This document shows, piece after piece, positions 8,591-16,722 of a stretch of DNA of 34,038 bases. Made by a program: the position numbers and the translations under genes. The notes under the pieces were generated by a model. The model was not told the origin of the DNA. It saw nothing but the letters and a program-made list of their open reading frames with translations, and did no database searches. Origin of the DNA: CAXOVX01 sp964213345 (GTDB lineage: Bacteria; Pseudomonadota; Alphaproteobacteria; Rickettsiales; Midichloriaceae); NCBI GenBank assembly GCA_964213345.1, contig CAXOVX010000024.1:1-34038 (forward strand), written 5' to 3'. Positions within the stretch are counted from its first letter, which is position 1. Each line of letters begins with the position of its first letter.

Positions 8591-9754
8591 TGGGGCAGTT
8601 GCGAGATGAGATGAGATAAGATAAGGTATTATTCATGTAAGTGGGGAAGATAAATGGTATGCGAATGGTATTAAGTCAAATAATAATGGTGAGTTTGGAA
8701 GAGTTGGTATCTAGGGATAATCAATAGAGGAGTTTCAAGGCATTATTTGATTTTGCGGCAATTAGTGGTGAGTTATCAGCAGTTGAGTTGCCAGCTAATT
8801 ACAAGGGTTACGGAGTTCATAGGCTATTTAAGTGCTTCTGCAATTGATGGAAGATTTGAGCGGTAAGAACTTGAAAGATAGAGTGATAGCAACGCAGCAA
8901 GGTGGTTTTGTGAATTTGATTTAAGGGATGCGACTCTAGATTATAGCGTATTTAGTAAGCTAAGGAAAAAGATAGGGACCGAAAAGCTATCTAAGATATT
9001 TAGTATCTTCAGAGATAAGCTTATGGCGCAAGGTTATATAAGCGAGGTATTTACATTTGTCGGTGCATCGCATCTAATATAGAAGGCAAGTTTGTGGGAA
9101 GAGAGAGATGAGGCAAGGCGGAAGAAATATGAAAAACTGAATAATGAAGTTTTGTCTAAAGTGGCACATGATAAACAAGCTAAGATCGGCTGTAAAGGTG
9201 GTACTAAGTTTTTGTATGGTTATAAAAAACATGTGAGTGTAGATAAGGCGACGATTACACCAGCAAACGTTAACAGATGCCCAGGGATTTAAACATGTGT
9301 GCCCGTCTAGGCGCTCTATATACGCAGATAATGGGTATTGCACGTCTCCTGCCAAAACTATAGCCATAGCTAAAAGAGGGCATCTTGGAGGAATTAAGAA
9401 GACTGATAGGAAGGGTAAAAATGGTGGGTTCGACCCTTCGGATTCTATATGGAGGGCGCCTTTTGAGTGGGTCTTTTCTAAAGATACTATATATTCACGC
9501 CTCTTTAGCATAGCAAAGAATAAGTTTTCAGCACTTATGCATGCTATTCGTTTTTATTTAAAACGTTGTGCATATTGACCCTGCCAATCAAGGGATTGGT
9601 ATAGCTAATCACCAAAAATATAGAGAATCTTCTAGAATACACAAATAATAAATTTTAAACACGGTCTATAAGACACATTCCTTAGCTAAAATCATTTCAA
9701 TAATAGCGTTCCTAACTCCTAAAAATACAAAAACTCCATCCAGCATCAATCCCT
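8591..9754 (+). mobile_element. IS5-type insertion element, copy 1
   Basis: About 1164 bases inserted in the decayed protein B gene. The left end (GGGGCAGTTGCGAGATGAG) and reversed right end (GGGATTGATGCTGGATGG) are imperfect inverted repeats. TAA is present on both sides (8588-8590 and 9755-9757), as expected for a three-base TNA-type duplication. A near-identical copy is at 27315-28461. Confidence 0.8.
8618..9578 (+). pseudogene. IS5/IS4-type DDE transposase in copy 1, decayed
   Basis: Recognisable order: FAAISGELSAVELPANYKGY, RLFKCFLLQLMEDLS, DATLDYSVFSKLRKKIG, LWEERDEARRKKYEKLNNEV, then CKGGTKFLYGYKKHVSVD, TPANV-TDAQGF, IYADNGYC, HLGGIKKTDRKGKNGG, PFEWVFSKD and the end ALMHAIRFYLKRCAY. 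Lesions are a TAG at 8712-8714, a TAG at 9080-9082, an apparent loss of about eight codons after SVD, and an extra base near 9271 that shifts the frame. All but the TAG at 9080 also occur in the copy at 27315-28461. The element therefore cannot make its own transposase. Confidence 0.8.
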
Positions 9755-9899
9755 TAATAGAGAGAAAAAAAGAGCCATGGGTGAAAAGTTTAAGTGTAGT
9801 GAGGGGAGTTATGCATTGCAGGCAGAGAAGAAAGCGGGGGAGCAGAAGAAGGGTAGGCACAAAATAAGTGAGTGAGGCGCCCACTTTCTGCGCAGAAGA

Positions 9900-10101
9900 C
9901 CGCCGCTTTGGGGGTAGTTGGTGTTCTTGGAGCGCGCGGGGCACTGGGTCCGGTAGCTGTATTTTGTTTCCCGTGTTGCTGTACTACAAGTCTCAGAATT
10001 GTGTTCCAATTCTCTACGTCTTCCCATTCCACGCCTAAGGGATGCCTAAGAGGTTTTGGTTTTTCTTCATTATCGCCTCTGTCTATTGTTGCATTTTCGA
10101 T
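9900..10101 (-). pseudogene. manC C-terminal fragment, duplicated remnant
   Basis: On the minus strand IENATIDRGDNEEK, then HPLGVEWEDVENWNTILRLV, then QQHGKQN matches the last 50 residues of manC (ENTTIEKAIMEKTRNLL, HPLGMEWEDVGDWNTILKLA). Similarity continues past the manC stop into non-coding sequence (AGCGCGCGGGGCACTGG against GAGCGCGGGGTTCACTGG). Everything before residue about 255 of manC is missing. It lies convergent to the decayed protein B copy, the same arrangement as the intact pair at 4372-7322. Confidence 0.85.
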
Positions 10102-10171
10102 TTTTCTAGAGTAGCACAAACCAATTTGACAAGATGCGGCCGTGTTTTTCTCTTAAAATTAAGTAGTGTCT

Positions 10172-11302
10172 TTACAGTTTCACTGCTACCTCTTTCTCCC
10201 TACCACCATCAGCGTCTTCTTCCGGTTGTTTTATAACTTGCAGCGATTGCTTGGATAAAATAAGAATTGTTGCTATTTCCTTGGTGAAAAATGTTACTAC
10301 TTGCTCACTTACAAACAGCCATTTGTGTTGTTCCGCAAGTTCTTTGACATATTGTGGTGAATAGTAGAATTGTTCTATTTTATCCATAAATTGTCGTTGC
10401 AGACTTGGATTTAGGGTATTTTTAAACACTAACACTAAAATACCAGAGTCACTAGAAATAGTGTGAGATGCTGAGAATAGCAAATCTATTCTGGCGTAAT
10501 ATGTGATGATATTGGAGGCTATTATGATATCATACTTCGAGCGTAATACTGCTGCAGTCTGTGTTAGGTATTGACCTATATCTTGTAAATACAGCTGATT
10601 GTACACCTTACTATTTTCAAAAGTAAGCTCTTGGGCTTGTTGTAGCATCTTAGGCGTAATATCAACCCCAATCATATTGTCTATTATCCGGTTTTGCCGG
10701 CACAACAACCCCATTATGCCAGTTCCACACCCCAAATCCAATATATGATTGCCAAAAGGCTTAAGAGAGTTTGTTAATGTTTGTTGCAGCAATTTTACGA
10801 GGACGGCCTGAGGAGCATCTGGCTGATCATTAAAGAATAACTTATTATATCGATCTGCTATTTGATTAAATTTATGGATTATTATGGATGACGGAATCTC
10901 CGTAATATCTTGCGGATTATTTGTGGCTATTTTTAAACAATACTGAGCTTCCTGCTGTAACTTAAGGGGAGGAGGAGTATTTAGATAAATTTGTAAATAT
11001 TTAACAGCACACTGAAACTTAAACTTCTCTACATAGCATCTACCAAGATAATAATCTATTTCATTAATAGGAAGCCGAAATAGTCTTAATAGGTTCAACC
11101 TAAAAATAGCATCATTTATGTTACCATGCCCTAAGTGGTAAAGAGCCAGATCTAAATTTGTCTGAGAAAGGTTCCTTAACTTATTCCGCAACGCACCAAT
11201 CCACCCCTTAAACAAACTCACATAACCTTTTAGTGCATCTTTTTTCCGTAGCAATTTATCCCCTATCCAACTCATCTTACTTCCATAATGTAATAATTTC
11301 AT
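10172..11302 (-). CDS. TPR-like / SAM-dependent methyltransferase protein
   Basis: 376 residues. The first part (about 40-130) is helical with TPR-like pairs (LALYHLGHGNINDAIFRLN, EIDYYLGRCYVEKFKFQCA). The second (about 150-350) is a class I methyltransferase: motif I HILDLGCGTGIMGLL near residue 185, acidic motif MIGVDITPKML, and the post-motif region YDIIIASNIITYY. The substrate cannot be told from sequence; TPR plus methyltransferase fusions of this type are known from alphaproteobacteria as predicted small-molecule or protein methylases. The C-terminal tail is unusually charged (EEDADGGREKE). It is read towards the manC fragment and lies about 80 bases downstream of the SPFH gene, possibly in one unit. 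Confidence 0.8.
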   Translation of the reverse strand: MKLLHYGSKMSWIGDKLLRKKDALKGYVSLFKGWIGALRNKLRNLSQTNLDLALYHLGHGNINDAIFRLNLLRLFRLPINEIDYYLGRCYVEKFKFQCAVKYLQIYLNTPPPLKLQQEAQYCLKIATNNPQDITEIPSSIIIHKFNQIADRYNKLFFNDQPDAPQAVLVKLLQQTLTNSLKPFGNHILDLGCGTGIMGLLCRQNRIIDNMIGVDITPKMLQQAQELTFENSKVYNQLYLQDIGQYLTQTAAVLRSKYDIIIASNIITYYARIDLLFSASHTISSDSGILVLVFKNTLNPSLQRQFMDKIEQFYYSPQYVKELAEQHKWLFVSEQVVTFFTKEIATILILSKQSLQVIKQPEEDADGGREKEVAVKL

Positions 11303-11381
11303 TTATTCGGTGTGGGTTGTACAAAGCAGTACCTAATAAACAATCAGTTCATTCCTAGCATAAGCGAGTTTCGAAAGAAGT

Positions 11382-12338
11382 CTATTGTAATTGCTCTTTT
11401 GCTTCATCTACTTTTGCTCCTTTATCTCTTATCTGCTGAAAAACTGTTAGCGCTTGTGCTACCATGGAACCAACATCACTTACTGTAGCTGGCACAATTA
11501 ACGTATTATTGGTTTTTGCCATAGATTTGAATGCTTCCACGTACTGCTCTGCTAATTTCAGGGATACCGCTTCGCTTCCACCATCAATTTTGATGGCCTT
11601 TGCAATTACTTGTATGCTTTCCGCAGTTGCTGTAGCAACAACTTGTATTGCTTCAGATTCTCCCTTGGCTTTATTAATACGCTCTGCCATGGAGGCTTCA
11701 GAATTTAATACTACCTCTATCTTTCTTCCCTCTGCAATATTTATCATTGATTGCGTCTTTCCTTCAGATGCCAGTATTTCTGCACGTTTCTGCCTTTCAG
11801 CAGCTACTTGCATCTCCATTGCTTTTAATACAGTAGCAGGGGGTTTGATGTCGCGTATCTCGTAGCGCATACACTGAATACCCCACGCAGCAGCAGCTTC
11901 ATTAATAATGGTAACAATCTGAGAATTTAAAAGCTCTCTTTCCTCAAATGTAGTATCCATAGTCAATTTACCCATCGCCGAACGCATGGAAGTTTGGGCA
12001 AGCTGCGTTACAGCATAGTATGGATTCTCTACACCATATGAGGCACTTGCAGGATTAACGATTCTTACATAAATGATACCATCCATTATAAGGGTAACAT
12101 TATCCTTTGTGATAGCTGTTTGCTCTGACACTTCTATAGCTCTTTCTTTAAGAGTGTGCTTATACGCTATCCTATCTACAAATGGAATAACAAAATTTAA
12201 CCCTGGTTGCAGCGACGCACTGTACTTTCCGAATCTTTCAGAGATCCATACTTGTTGCTGCGGTATAATCTTCACACTTACTATAAACAGAACAACTATA
12301 GCAGCTATAATAATCAATTGAAGCATATGTAATTCCAT
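11382..12338 (-). CDS. SPFH/Band 7 membrane protein (stomatin-like, QmcA type)
   Basis: 318 residues from the ATG at 12338, preceded by GAGGAGG about 12 bases upstream. An in-frame start 63 bases earlier has no such site. One N-terminal membrane helix (about 5-24) is followed by the SPFH domain (QQQVWISERFGKYSASLQPGL, TKDNVTLIMDGIIYVRIVNP, YAVTQLAQTSMRSAMG) and a helical, alanine- and glutamate-rich coiled coil (about 190-240), then a short conserved tail (NNTLIVPATVSDVGSMVAQAL). Such proteins form oligomers on the inner membrane and work with membrane proteases or as microdomain scaffolds. The usual NfeD-type partner gene is not beside it. The CPBP protease gene lies divergent 167 bases away. 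Confidence 0.9.
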   Translation of the reverse strand: MELHMLQLIIIAAIVVLFIVSVKIIPQQQVWISERFGKYSASLQPGLNFVIPFVDRIAYKHTLKERAIEVSEQTAITKDNVTLIMDGIIYVRIVNPASASYGVENPYYAVTQLAQTSMRSAMGKLTMDTTFEERELLNSQIVTIINEAAAAWGIQCMRYEIRDIKPPATVLKAMEMQVAAERQKRAEILASEGKTQSMINIAEGRKIEVVLNSEASMAERINKAKGESEAIQVVATATAESIQVIAKAIKIDGGSEAVSLKLAEQYVEAFKSMAKTNNTLIVPATVSDVGSMVAQALTVFQQIRDKGAKVDEAKEQLQ

Positions 12339-12505
12339 GTTAGTCTTGACCTCCTCATTTGTTTTTCGCTCCTTACATACGAACAGTACGTATAACCCCA
12401 TCTACTAGTATGCATAACCGTGCACTTAGGTAAACTCATTTTTATGGTAAATTTTTCATTAAGTATGGTTGCAGTATATCAATCAATGGCGAATAAGGGA
12501 GATGT

Positions 12506-13390
12506 ATGTCAAATTTCACATTGATAGCGCTTACCTATGTGTGTTTGGTATTTACCATCATAAGCATTTTTTCTATCAGAGCCAAAAAAGTGATCAATTA
12601 CTCATTTGCACTAACATTGCTCATGGCGGTACTTAGTAATACGATTACTGTCATTGGGTTGTGCGCTATCTTGCTGCTTTGTTTTTTACGCAAGCTACTA
12701 CTTATCAATGACAAAGGAATCTCGATATTGGGCATTATCAAGTTGTCATCGGCAGTAAGAAAGCTAATTTTATTTGCCATTCTCTTACTCATAAGCCTAT
12801 TCATTCTTTTACATATAATACCTGTTTTCCGCAATTATTGTATTTTTGAAAATCTTCAATTATCTGAGTATTCAGCTCTGTTTTCACTATGTCTAAAATT
12901 CGATCAAGCTATTTTGGGAATTTTACTGAGTCAATTATACGACAATCGTCCTATCTCAAAATACGACATATGCCTAATAATAAAAATGTCCGTAGTATGT
13001 GTAATAACTCTTTCCATTGTTGCTGTTAGTGCAAGATGCTTAGCACTTGATCCTAAATTTCCTAAAATTTGGTGGATTTGGGTGGTAAATAATTTATTTT
13101 TTGTATGTTTTTTAGAAGAAACCATTTTTAGAGGCATTATCCAACAATATTTAACGATTTTATGTCAAAAATACAATCTGCATGCCTGTTTACCAATTCT
13201 TTTTATCTCGCTAATATTTGGCATGGCGCATTTGAGGAGTGGCGTATCGTACGCGCTGCTGGCAACCCTGGCGGGGCTATTTTATGGATATACTTATTAC
13301 AAAACAAATAGCGTTCTATTAGCTATACTAGTCCATTTTTTTTCAAATACTTTCCACTTCTTTGTATTAACATACCCATTACCTTTGTAA
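12506..13390 (+). CDS. CPBP-family intramembrane metalloprotease
   Basis: 294 residues with about seven hydrophobic segments. The family motifs are complete: EETIFR at 204-209 (EExxxR), FGMAH at 238-242 (FxxxH), and HFFSN at 277-281 (HxxxN). These supply the metal-binding glutamates and histidines. Relatives are CAAX prenyl-protease-like (Rce1) enzymes, in bacteria linked to bacteriocin immunity, membrane-protein processing or unknown roles. The start ATG follows AAGGGAGATGT. It is read divergently from the SPFH gene. The substrate is unknown. Confidence 0.88.
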   Translation: MSNFTLIALTYVCLVFTIISIFSIRAKKVINYSFALTLLMAVLSNTITVIGLCAILLLCFLRKLLLINDKGISILGIIKLSSAVRKLILFAILLLISLFILLHIIPVFRNYCIFENLQLSEYSALFSLCLKFDQAILGILLSQLYDNRPISKYDICLIIKMSVVCVITLSIVAVSARCLALDPKFPKIWWIWVVNNLFFVCFLEETIFRGIIQQYLTILCQKYNLHACLPILFISLIFGMAHLRSGVSYALLATLAGLFYGYTYYKTNSVLLAILVHFFSNTFHFFVLTYPLPL

Positions 13391-13548
13391 AATCACTAAA
13401 TTTATACCTCTATATCCATATTGCAACAGCCCCAACAGGACAATTCTCAAGTGCGATAGAGCATGCAATATATGGGCTAAAGCACGGAGACCACGCTTAG
13501 AAGTAACAGTCTTGCAGGGGGTTTTATACAAACTTACCGCCCAGAGTA
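13391..13548. other. Intergenic region after the CPBP gene
   Basis: No reading frame or RNA is recognised here. Together with the short element at 13549-13669 it makes a gene-free stretch of about 300 bases between two convergent genes. Confidence 0.4.
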
Positions 13549-13669
13549 TATACCAGTCCTACTTTTTTATTAATACTAAAAACGCAATGGTGAGAGCAAA
13601 AATACCACGTGACCTAGCTCCTCCCGTAACGTGGCAATGTGAGCGTGAAAAAACAAAGCTGGTGTTATA
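13549..13669 (+). mobile_element. IS630-derived short element, diverged copy
   Basis: TATACCAG at the left and GGTGTTATA at the right are weak inverted repeats. Inside, CGCAATGGTGAGAGC, then CACGTGAC, then ACGTGGCAATGTGAGCGT match, in order, the plus-sense version of 32558-32684 (GCGTGGCAGCGTGAGCGT) and the IS630 tail at 375-453. It is the most diverged of the four copies and lies just beyond the 3' end of the gene at 13696-14283. Confidence 0.6.
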
Positions 13670-13695
13670 CCGCCTAACCAAGGCTGATACGAGAT

Positions 13696-14283
13696 CTAGT
13701 GACAGCAAGTGTTATCTTGTTGGTACGCTATTTCAACGGTTAGTACACATCCTATATCGCTATCATGATGCAATCCACTATGCTTAGTGTCTATAATCCC
13801 CGGCTGATATTTGTGCCACATTTCAGTGAATGCACCAGAGTCTAACCAATGATTTGCTGATATTTTAGATACAGCTCCATCAGTAGCACCACCAGCAATG
13901 AACTCACTTTTGAGTTTTTCATTTTCCAATATTTGAATGTTTGTTAGTACAAGACCCTCACTATTTTTATGCATTTCATCAAATGCCAATTTAGCCATTA
14001 TATTTCCATCAAGCATGCTTTTCACTAATCTTATAGTCATAAAATCTTTATTTTCTTGCATAATTTTTTGAAAAGATGGATAAGAAGTAAGACTAGTTAT
14101 ATTACCGGTACTTGAGAACAAGTGATATTTTTTGTGATATTCCTCTTGTATGTTTCTGTAACTACCTTCTAACACATCAAACTTGGAACGACCTAGCTGA
14201 CTTGACATGCACTTATCTATAATCGTCAACAAAAACCCCTGCATTGCTTTGTCGATTTTTGTGCTATTGTAATCTTGTGTCAT
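13696..14283 (-). CDS. Hypothetical protein next to the NCIGW/HATRY protein
   Basis: 195 residues, unrecognised. It starts MTQDYNSTKIDKAMQGFLL after a good GAGGGGA site. No signal peptide, no membrane segment; mixed helical composition. It follows the gene at 14312-15199 by only 28 bases on the same strand, so the two probably form an operon. The 3' end lies 26 bases from the short element at 13549-13669, so the original C-terminus may have been altered (the last residues QQDNTCCH look unrelated to the rest). Two-gene layout recalls effector/immunity or toxin/partner pairs, but nothing in the sequence proves this. Confidence 0.6.
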   Translation of the reverse strand: MTQDYNSTKIDKAMQGFLLTIIDKCMSSQLGRSKFDVLEGSYRNIQEEYHKKYHLFSSTGNITSLTSYPSFQKIMQENKDFMTIRLVKSMLDGNIMAKLAFDEMHKNSEGLVLTNIQILENEKLKSEFIAGGATDGAVSKISANHWLDSGAFTEMWHKYQPGIIDTKHSGLHHDSDIGCVLTVEIAYQQDNTCCH

Positions 14284-14311
14284 ATTCCCCTCGAAACACT
14301 AATTAATTACC

Positions 14312-15199
14312 TCATAGCTCCTGTTTTATTTCCATCTGTGCATCCCCACTTTTGACTTCGGCATAGCATAATACTTGGCCATACACACCCTCCAACTCAT
14401 TAAGACTATGAATCACAAGCTCCTCGTACCCTAGTTTAGAAGTCCATCCTATACCTTCAACATATCTAGTAGCATGTGTAAAACCTGCATTGTCTATTGT
14501 ATCATTAAAATACAAGGCGATGCTATTATTTTTGGTAGGAGTACTTAGCTTCTCTACTGCTTTTAAACTTTGCATCAAATTTAAACAGTTTGACTCTGAA
14601 TTACCGTAAGTAGGACCCAAAATCTCTTTTATATAGCTATCTATTGCCTCTACACACGCTTTTTGCTTACTTAATTCAGTTGAATGCTTAAACTTTGTAT
14701 TGTAGATCGCATTTATCGCGGGAACGTTAAGCCAACCACTGACACCAAACGCCCAGCCTATGCAATTATATGTCTGGAACACTTTGTAAAGTGTAACGCA
14801 TTCTTCACATTCTTTTTCTTTCGACAAAACATAGGGTTTTTGAGTGTCAAATGTAATAACTGACTTTCGCTTCCCCCCTACATACAGTTTATATTCTGCA
14901 CCATCAATTACCATACATTTATATACCCCACACTCGAAGTACTTACCACGTAGTAGCATTTCATACCATAAAATTTGTACTCCTCTCGATATTACTTGCA
15001 GAGACCCTTCTTCCAACTTTGGAAGAACCTCAACTAATTCTTTCCTAGCATCTACACCCAATCCTTGCCCAAACTCACTCTTCTTGATAAAAAATTGCTT
15101 CCGAACCGGAGCAGCATTATACTTTCTTATATCTTGCCACGTAACCATTCGACGCCGCTCTTGTATATATACAACATATTTTATATGAGATTCTAACAT
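14312..15199 (-). CDS. Hypothetical protein with NCIGWA/HATRY signature (DUF7689-like)
   Basis: 295 residues. The start is uncertain: the ATG at 15199 lacks a ribosome site, and the ATG at 15148 (residue 18, MVTWQDIRKY) has a weak AAGAG. The C-terminal half has TYNCIGWAFGVSGWLN (Cys146) and later THATRYVEGIGWTSKLG (His242) followed by VIHSLNELEGVYGQVL. This NC-x-W-A-x-G ... HA-R ... WTSKLG ... LEG-YG order resembles the little-known DUF7689-type domain, as I recall it. The Cys and His pair would fit a papain-like or transglutaminase-like fold (inference). No signal peptide is visible. It is the first gene of the pair with 13696-14283. Confidence 0.6.
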   Translation of the reverse strand: MLESHIKYVVYIQERRRMVTWQDIRKYNAAPVRKQFFIKKSEFGQGLGVDARKELVEVLPKLEEGSLQVISRGVQILWYEMLLRGKYFECGVYKCMVIDGAEYKLYVGGKRKSVITFDTQKPYVLSKEKECEECVTLYKVFQTYNCIGWAFGVSGWLNVPAINAIYNTKFKHSTELSKQKACVEAIDSYIKEILGPTYGNSESNCLNLMQSLKAVEKLSTPTKNNSIALYFNDTIDNAGFTHATRYVEGIGWTSKLGYEELVIHSLNELEGVYGQVLCYAEVKSGDAQMEIKQEL

Positions 15200-15378
15200 G
15201 AAGGTACTGTTAATGCAACAAGATATTTTTATAGTTCACCAAGTCTAAACTGAGGTTACGAGTGCATAAACTCTTCATCTAAATTTTCATAATAGTCCCA
15301 ATACGCCCTTTTTCGCATAAAAAAAGAAAACGTACCACCTTTATCATTATTTCAATATCACAAGTATGAGTGACAGTA

Positions 15379-16716
15379 TTATCCCTGATTTGCGGCTAGT
15401 ACATCTCCTGCCAAATAGAGTGATCCACAAATAAGTATACGGCAAGGAACTTGCCCACTATCTTCCAGACACCTTAGTACCGCTTCATGCAAAGTGTCAC
15501 ATAGAAATGCTTTAAATCCTAGTTCTATGGCGCATTTATAAATATTTTCAGCTTTTTCGGCTAATGGCTCAGATTTTACTTCTATACAACATACGGCCTT
15601 TGCTAAATCCGCAAAAATCTGAAGAAATCCCTTTATATCTCTCTTCTTGGTACGACCATTTATTAAATACAGTGGTTTTTCTGACATCATATAACGTATG
15701 CTTGCGGCCAACATTTCTGCTCCAGCAACGTTATGTGCCCCATCCAGCCACAATTCGACCTCCTGAGGGAGCATATCGTACAAAATCCCATTTGTAATTT
15801 TCTGCATCCTAGCAGGCCATACAGCCCTAGTTATACCCTCAGTTATACAGTTTAGCGTAATTTTGCTATATCGTAAGTATGAAAGATGCAACGCTGCCAC
15901 TGCGGCCGTTGCCGCATTTACAAATTGGTGTAATCCCACAAGACTAGGACTAGGCAAATGTAGCTCCGCTATGTGACTACTCGAAGATATTAAATCTGAG
16001 TTATAATTTGCTGGCAGAATAATTCTAAGCTTCATCCCCTCACCTTCACGCTCAAAATGCCACTTCTTTCCCCAAGCAAAATATGGAGCGCCCATTTCTT
16101 CACATTTCTCTATTAGAGCGTACATAGCTTCCTCCGGTTGCCAGCTAATTATACAGGGACATCCACGCTTTATTATACCCGCTTTTTCTATTGCAATCTG
16201 TCTTAATGTAGTACCCAAGTATTCCGTATGATCTAGTGCAATGGGGGTAATGATAGTGAGCTGTGGATGATCTATAACATTTGTAGCATCCAGCCGTCCT
16301 CCCATTCCAGTCTCCAGCAATACTACATCTGCAGTAAATTTCGAAAATGCTAACAACGCTACTGCTGTAGTCCCTTCAAAAAAAGTAACTTGTAAATCTT
16401 GGGCTACAAGCCTGCACTCTTCAGTAAGCTGGTATAATAATACATCATCGATCTCTTGTCCCGCTATCGTAATTCTTTCGTTGAACCTTACTAAATGTGG
16501 TGAAGTGTACCTGTGTGCTGCATACCCCGCACTCTCAAAAATTGCTTTCAAGTAGGCAAGCGTGGATCCTTTACCATTTGTACCTGCAACATGAATTACC
16601 GGCGGCAATCTTTGATTTGGATTGTCTAGCGCCTTAAGTAGTTCTTGTATTGCTGCTAAGCTAAAATTCACATACTTATTTCCGTATGGCACAGGCCAAT
16701 GTGGCATCTTAACCAT
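15379..16716 (-). CDS. folC: Folylpolyglutamate synthase / dihydrofolate synthase
   Basis: 445 residues, full length. ATP-dependent ligase that adds glutamate to dihydropteroate or folates. The P-loop VIHVAGTNGKGSTLAYLK is at about 40-57. The SPHLVRFNERI block near 90, ETGMGGRLDATNVI near 150, ITPIALDHTEYLG near 175 and LWLDGAHNVAGAEMLA near 330 are all family blocks, and GSLYLAGDVLA closes the protein. The gene starts six bases after the adenylate-kinase-like gene ends, so the two are one transcription unit. In Rickettsiales folC is often kept in an otherwise reduced folate pathway. Confidence 0.95.
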   Translation of the reverse strand: MVKMPHWPVPYGNKYVNFSLAAIQELLKALDNPNQRLPPVIHVAGTNGKGSTLAYLKAIFESAGYAAHRYTSPHLVRFNERITIAGQEIDDVLLYQLTEECRLVAQDLQVTFFEGTTAVALLAFSKFTADVVLLETGMGGRLDATNVIDHPQLTIITPIALDHTEYLGTTLRQIAIEKAGIIKRGCPCIISWQPEEAMYALIEKCEEMGAPYFAWGKKWHFEREGEGMKLRIILPANYNSDLISSSSHIAELHLPSPSLVGLHQFVNAATAAVAALHLSYLRYSKITLNCITEGITRAVWPARMQKITNGILYDMLPQEVELWLDGAHNVAGAEMLAASIRYMMSEKPLYLINGRTKKRDIKGFLQIFADLAKAVCCIEVKSEPLAEKAENIYKCAIELGFKAFLCDTLHEAVLRCLEDSGQVPCRILICGSLYLAGDVLAANQG

Positions 16717-16722
16717 AAACTA

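Larger units (their letters stand above)
7823..9875 (+). pseudogene. Decayed second copy of protein B, split by an IS5-type element
   Basis: Starts MQQSKVNVEAAKLLKQIKNA after a good GGGAGG site and follows protein B closely. There is an in-frame TGA at 7931-7933, a lost base near 8190 (after CYDQVLK), and further shifts near 8395. At 8588-8590 (TAA) an insertion element begins. The coding remainder resumes after the repeated TAA at 9755-9757 (EKFKCSEGSYALQAEKKAGEQKKG) and ends at TGA 9873-9875. Readable stretches include KKEYGVAGGWLHRNIASPIA, DWVVRWTQAVGTVVMDGVKW and KTANICLSVAEFCYDQ. The gene cannot be functional. Its upstream leader is also kept, showing that the whole unit was duplicated. 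Confidence 0.85.

Noticed and set aside
9420..9440. GGTTCGACCC, like a tRNA T-loop
   Set aside because: Lies inside transposase coding blocks and has no paired stems of a tRNA.
9074..9511. A 145-residue open frame on the minus strand inside IS5 copy 1 (also at 27785-28222)
   Set aside because: It lies antisense to clear transposase blocks and is identical in both copies only because the element itself is. Composition is not that of a protein family.
13430..13545. Possible small RNA or tRNA-like sequence after the CPBP gene
   Set aside because: No cloverleaf, no GTTC-type loop and no signal recognition particle core could be found; left as intergenic.
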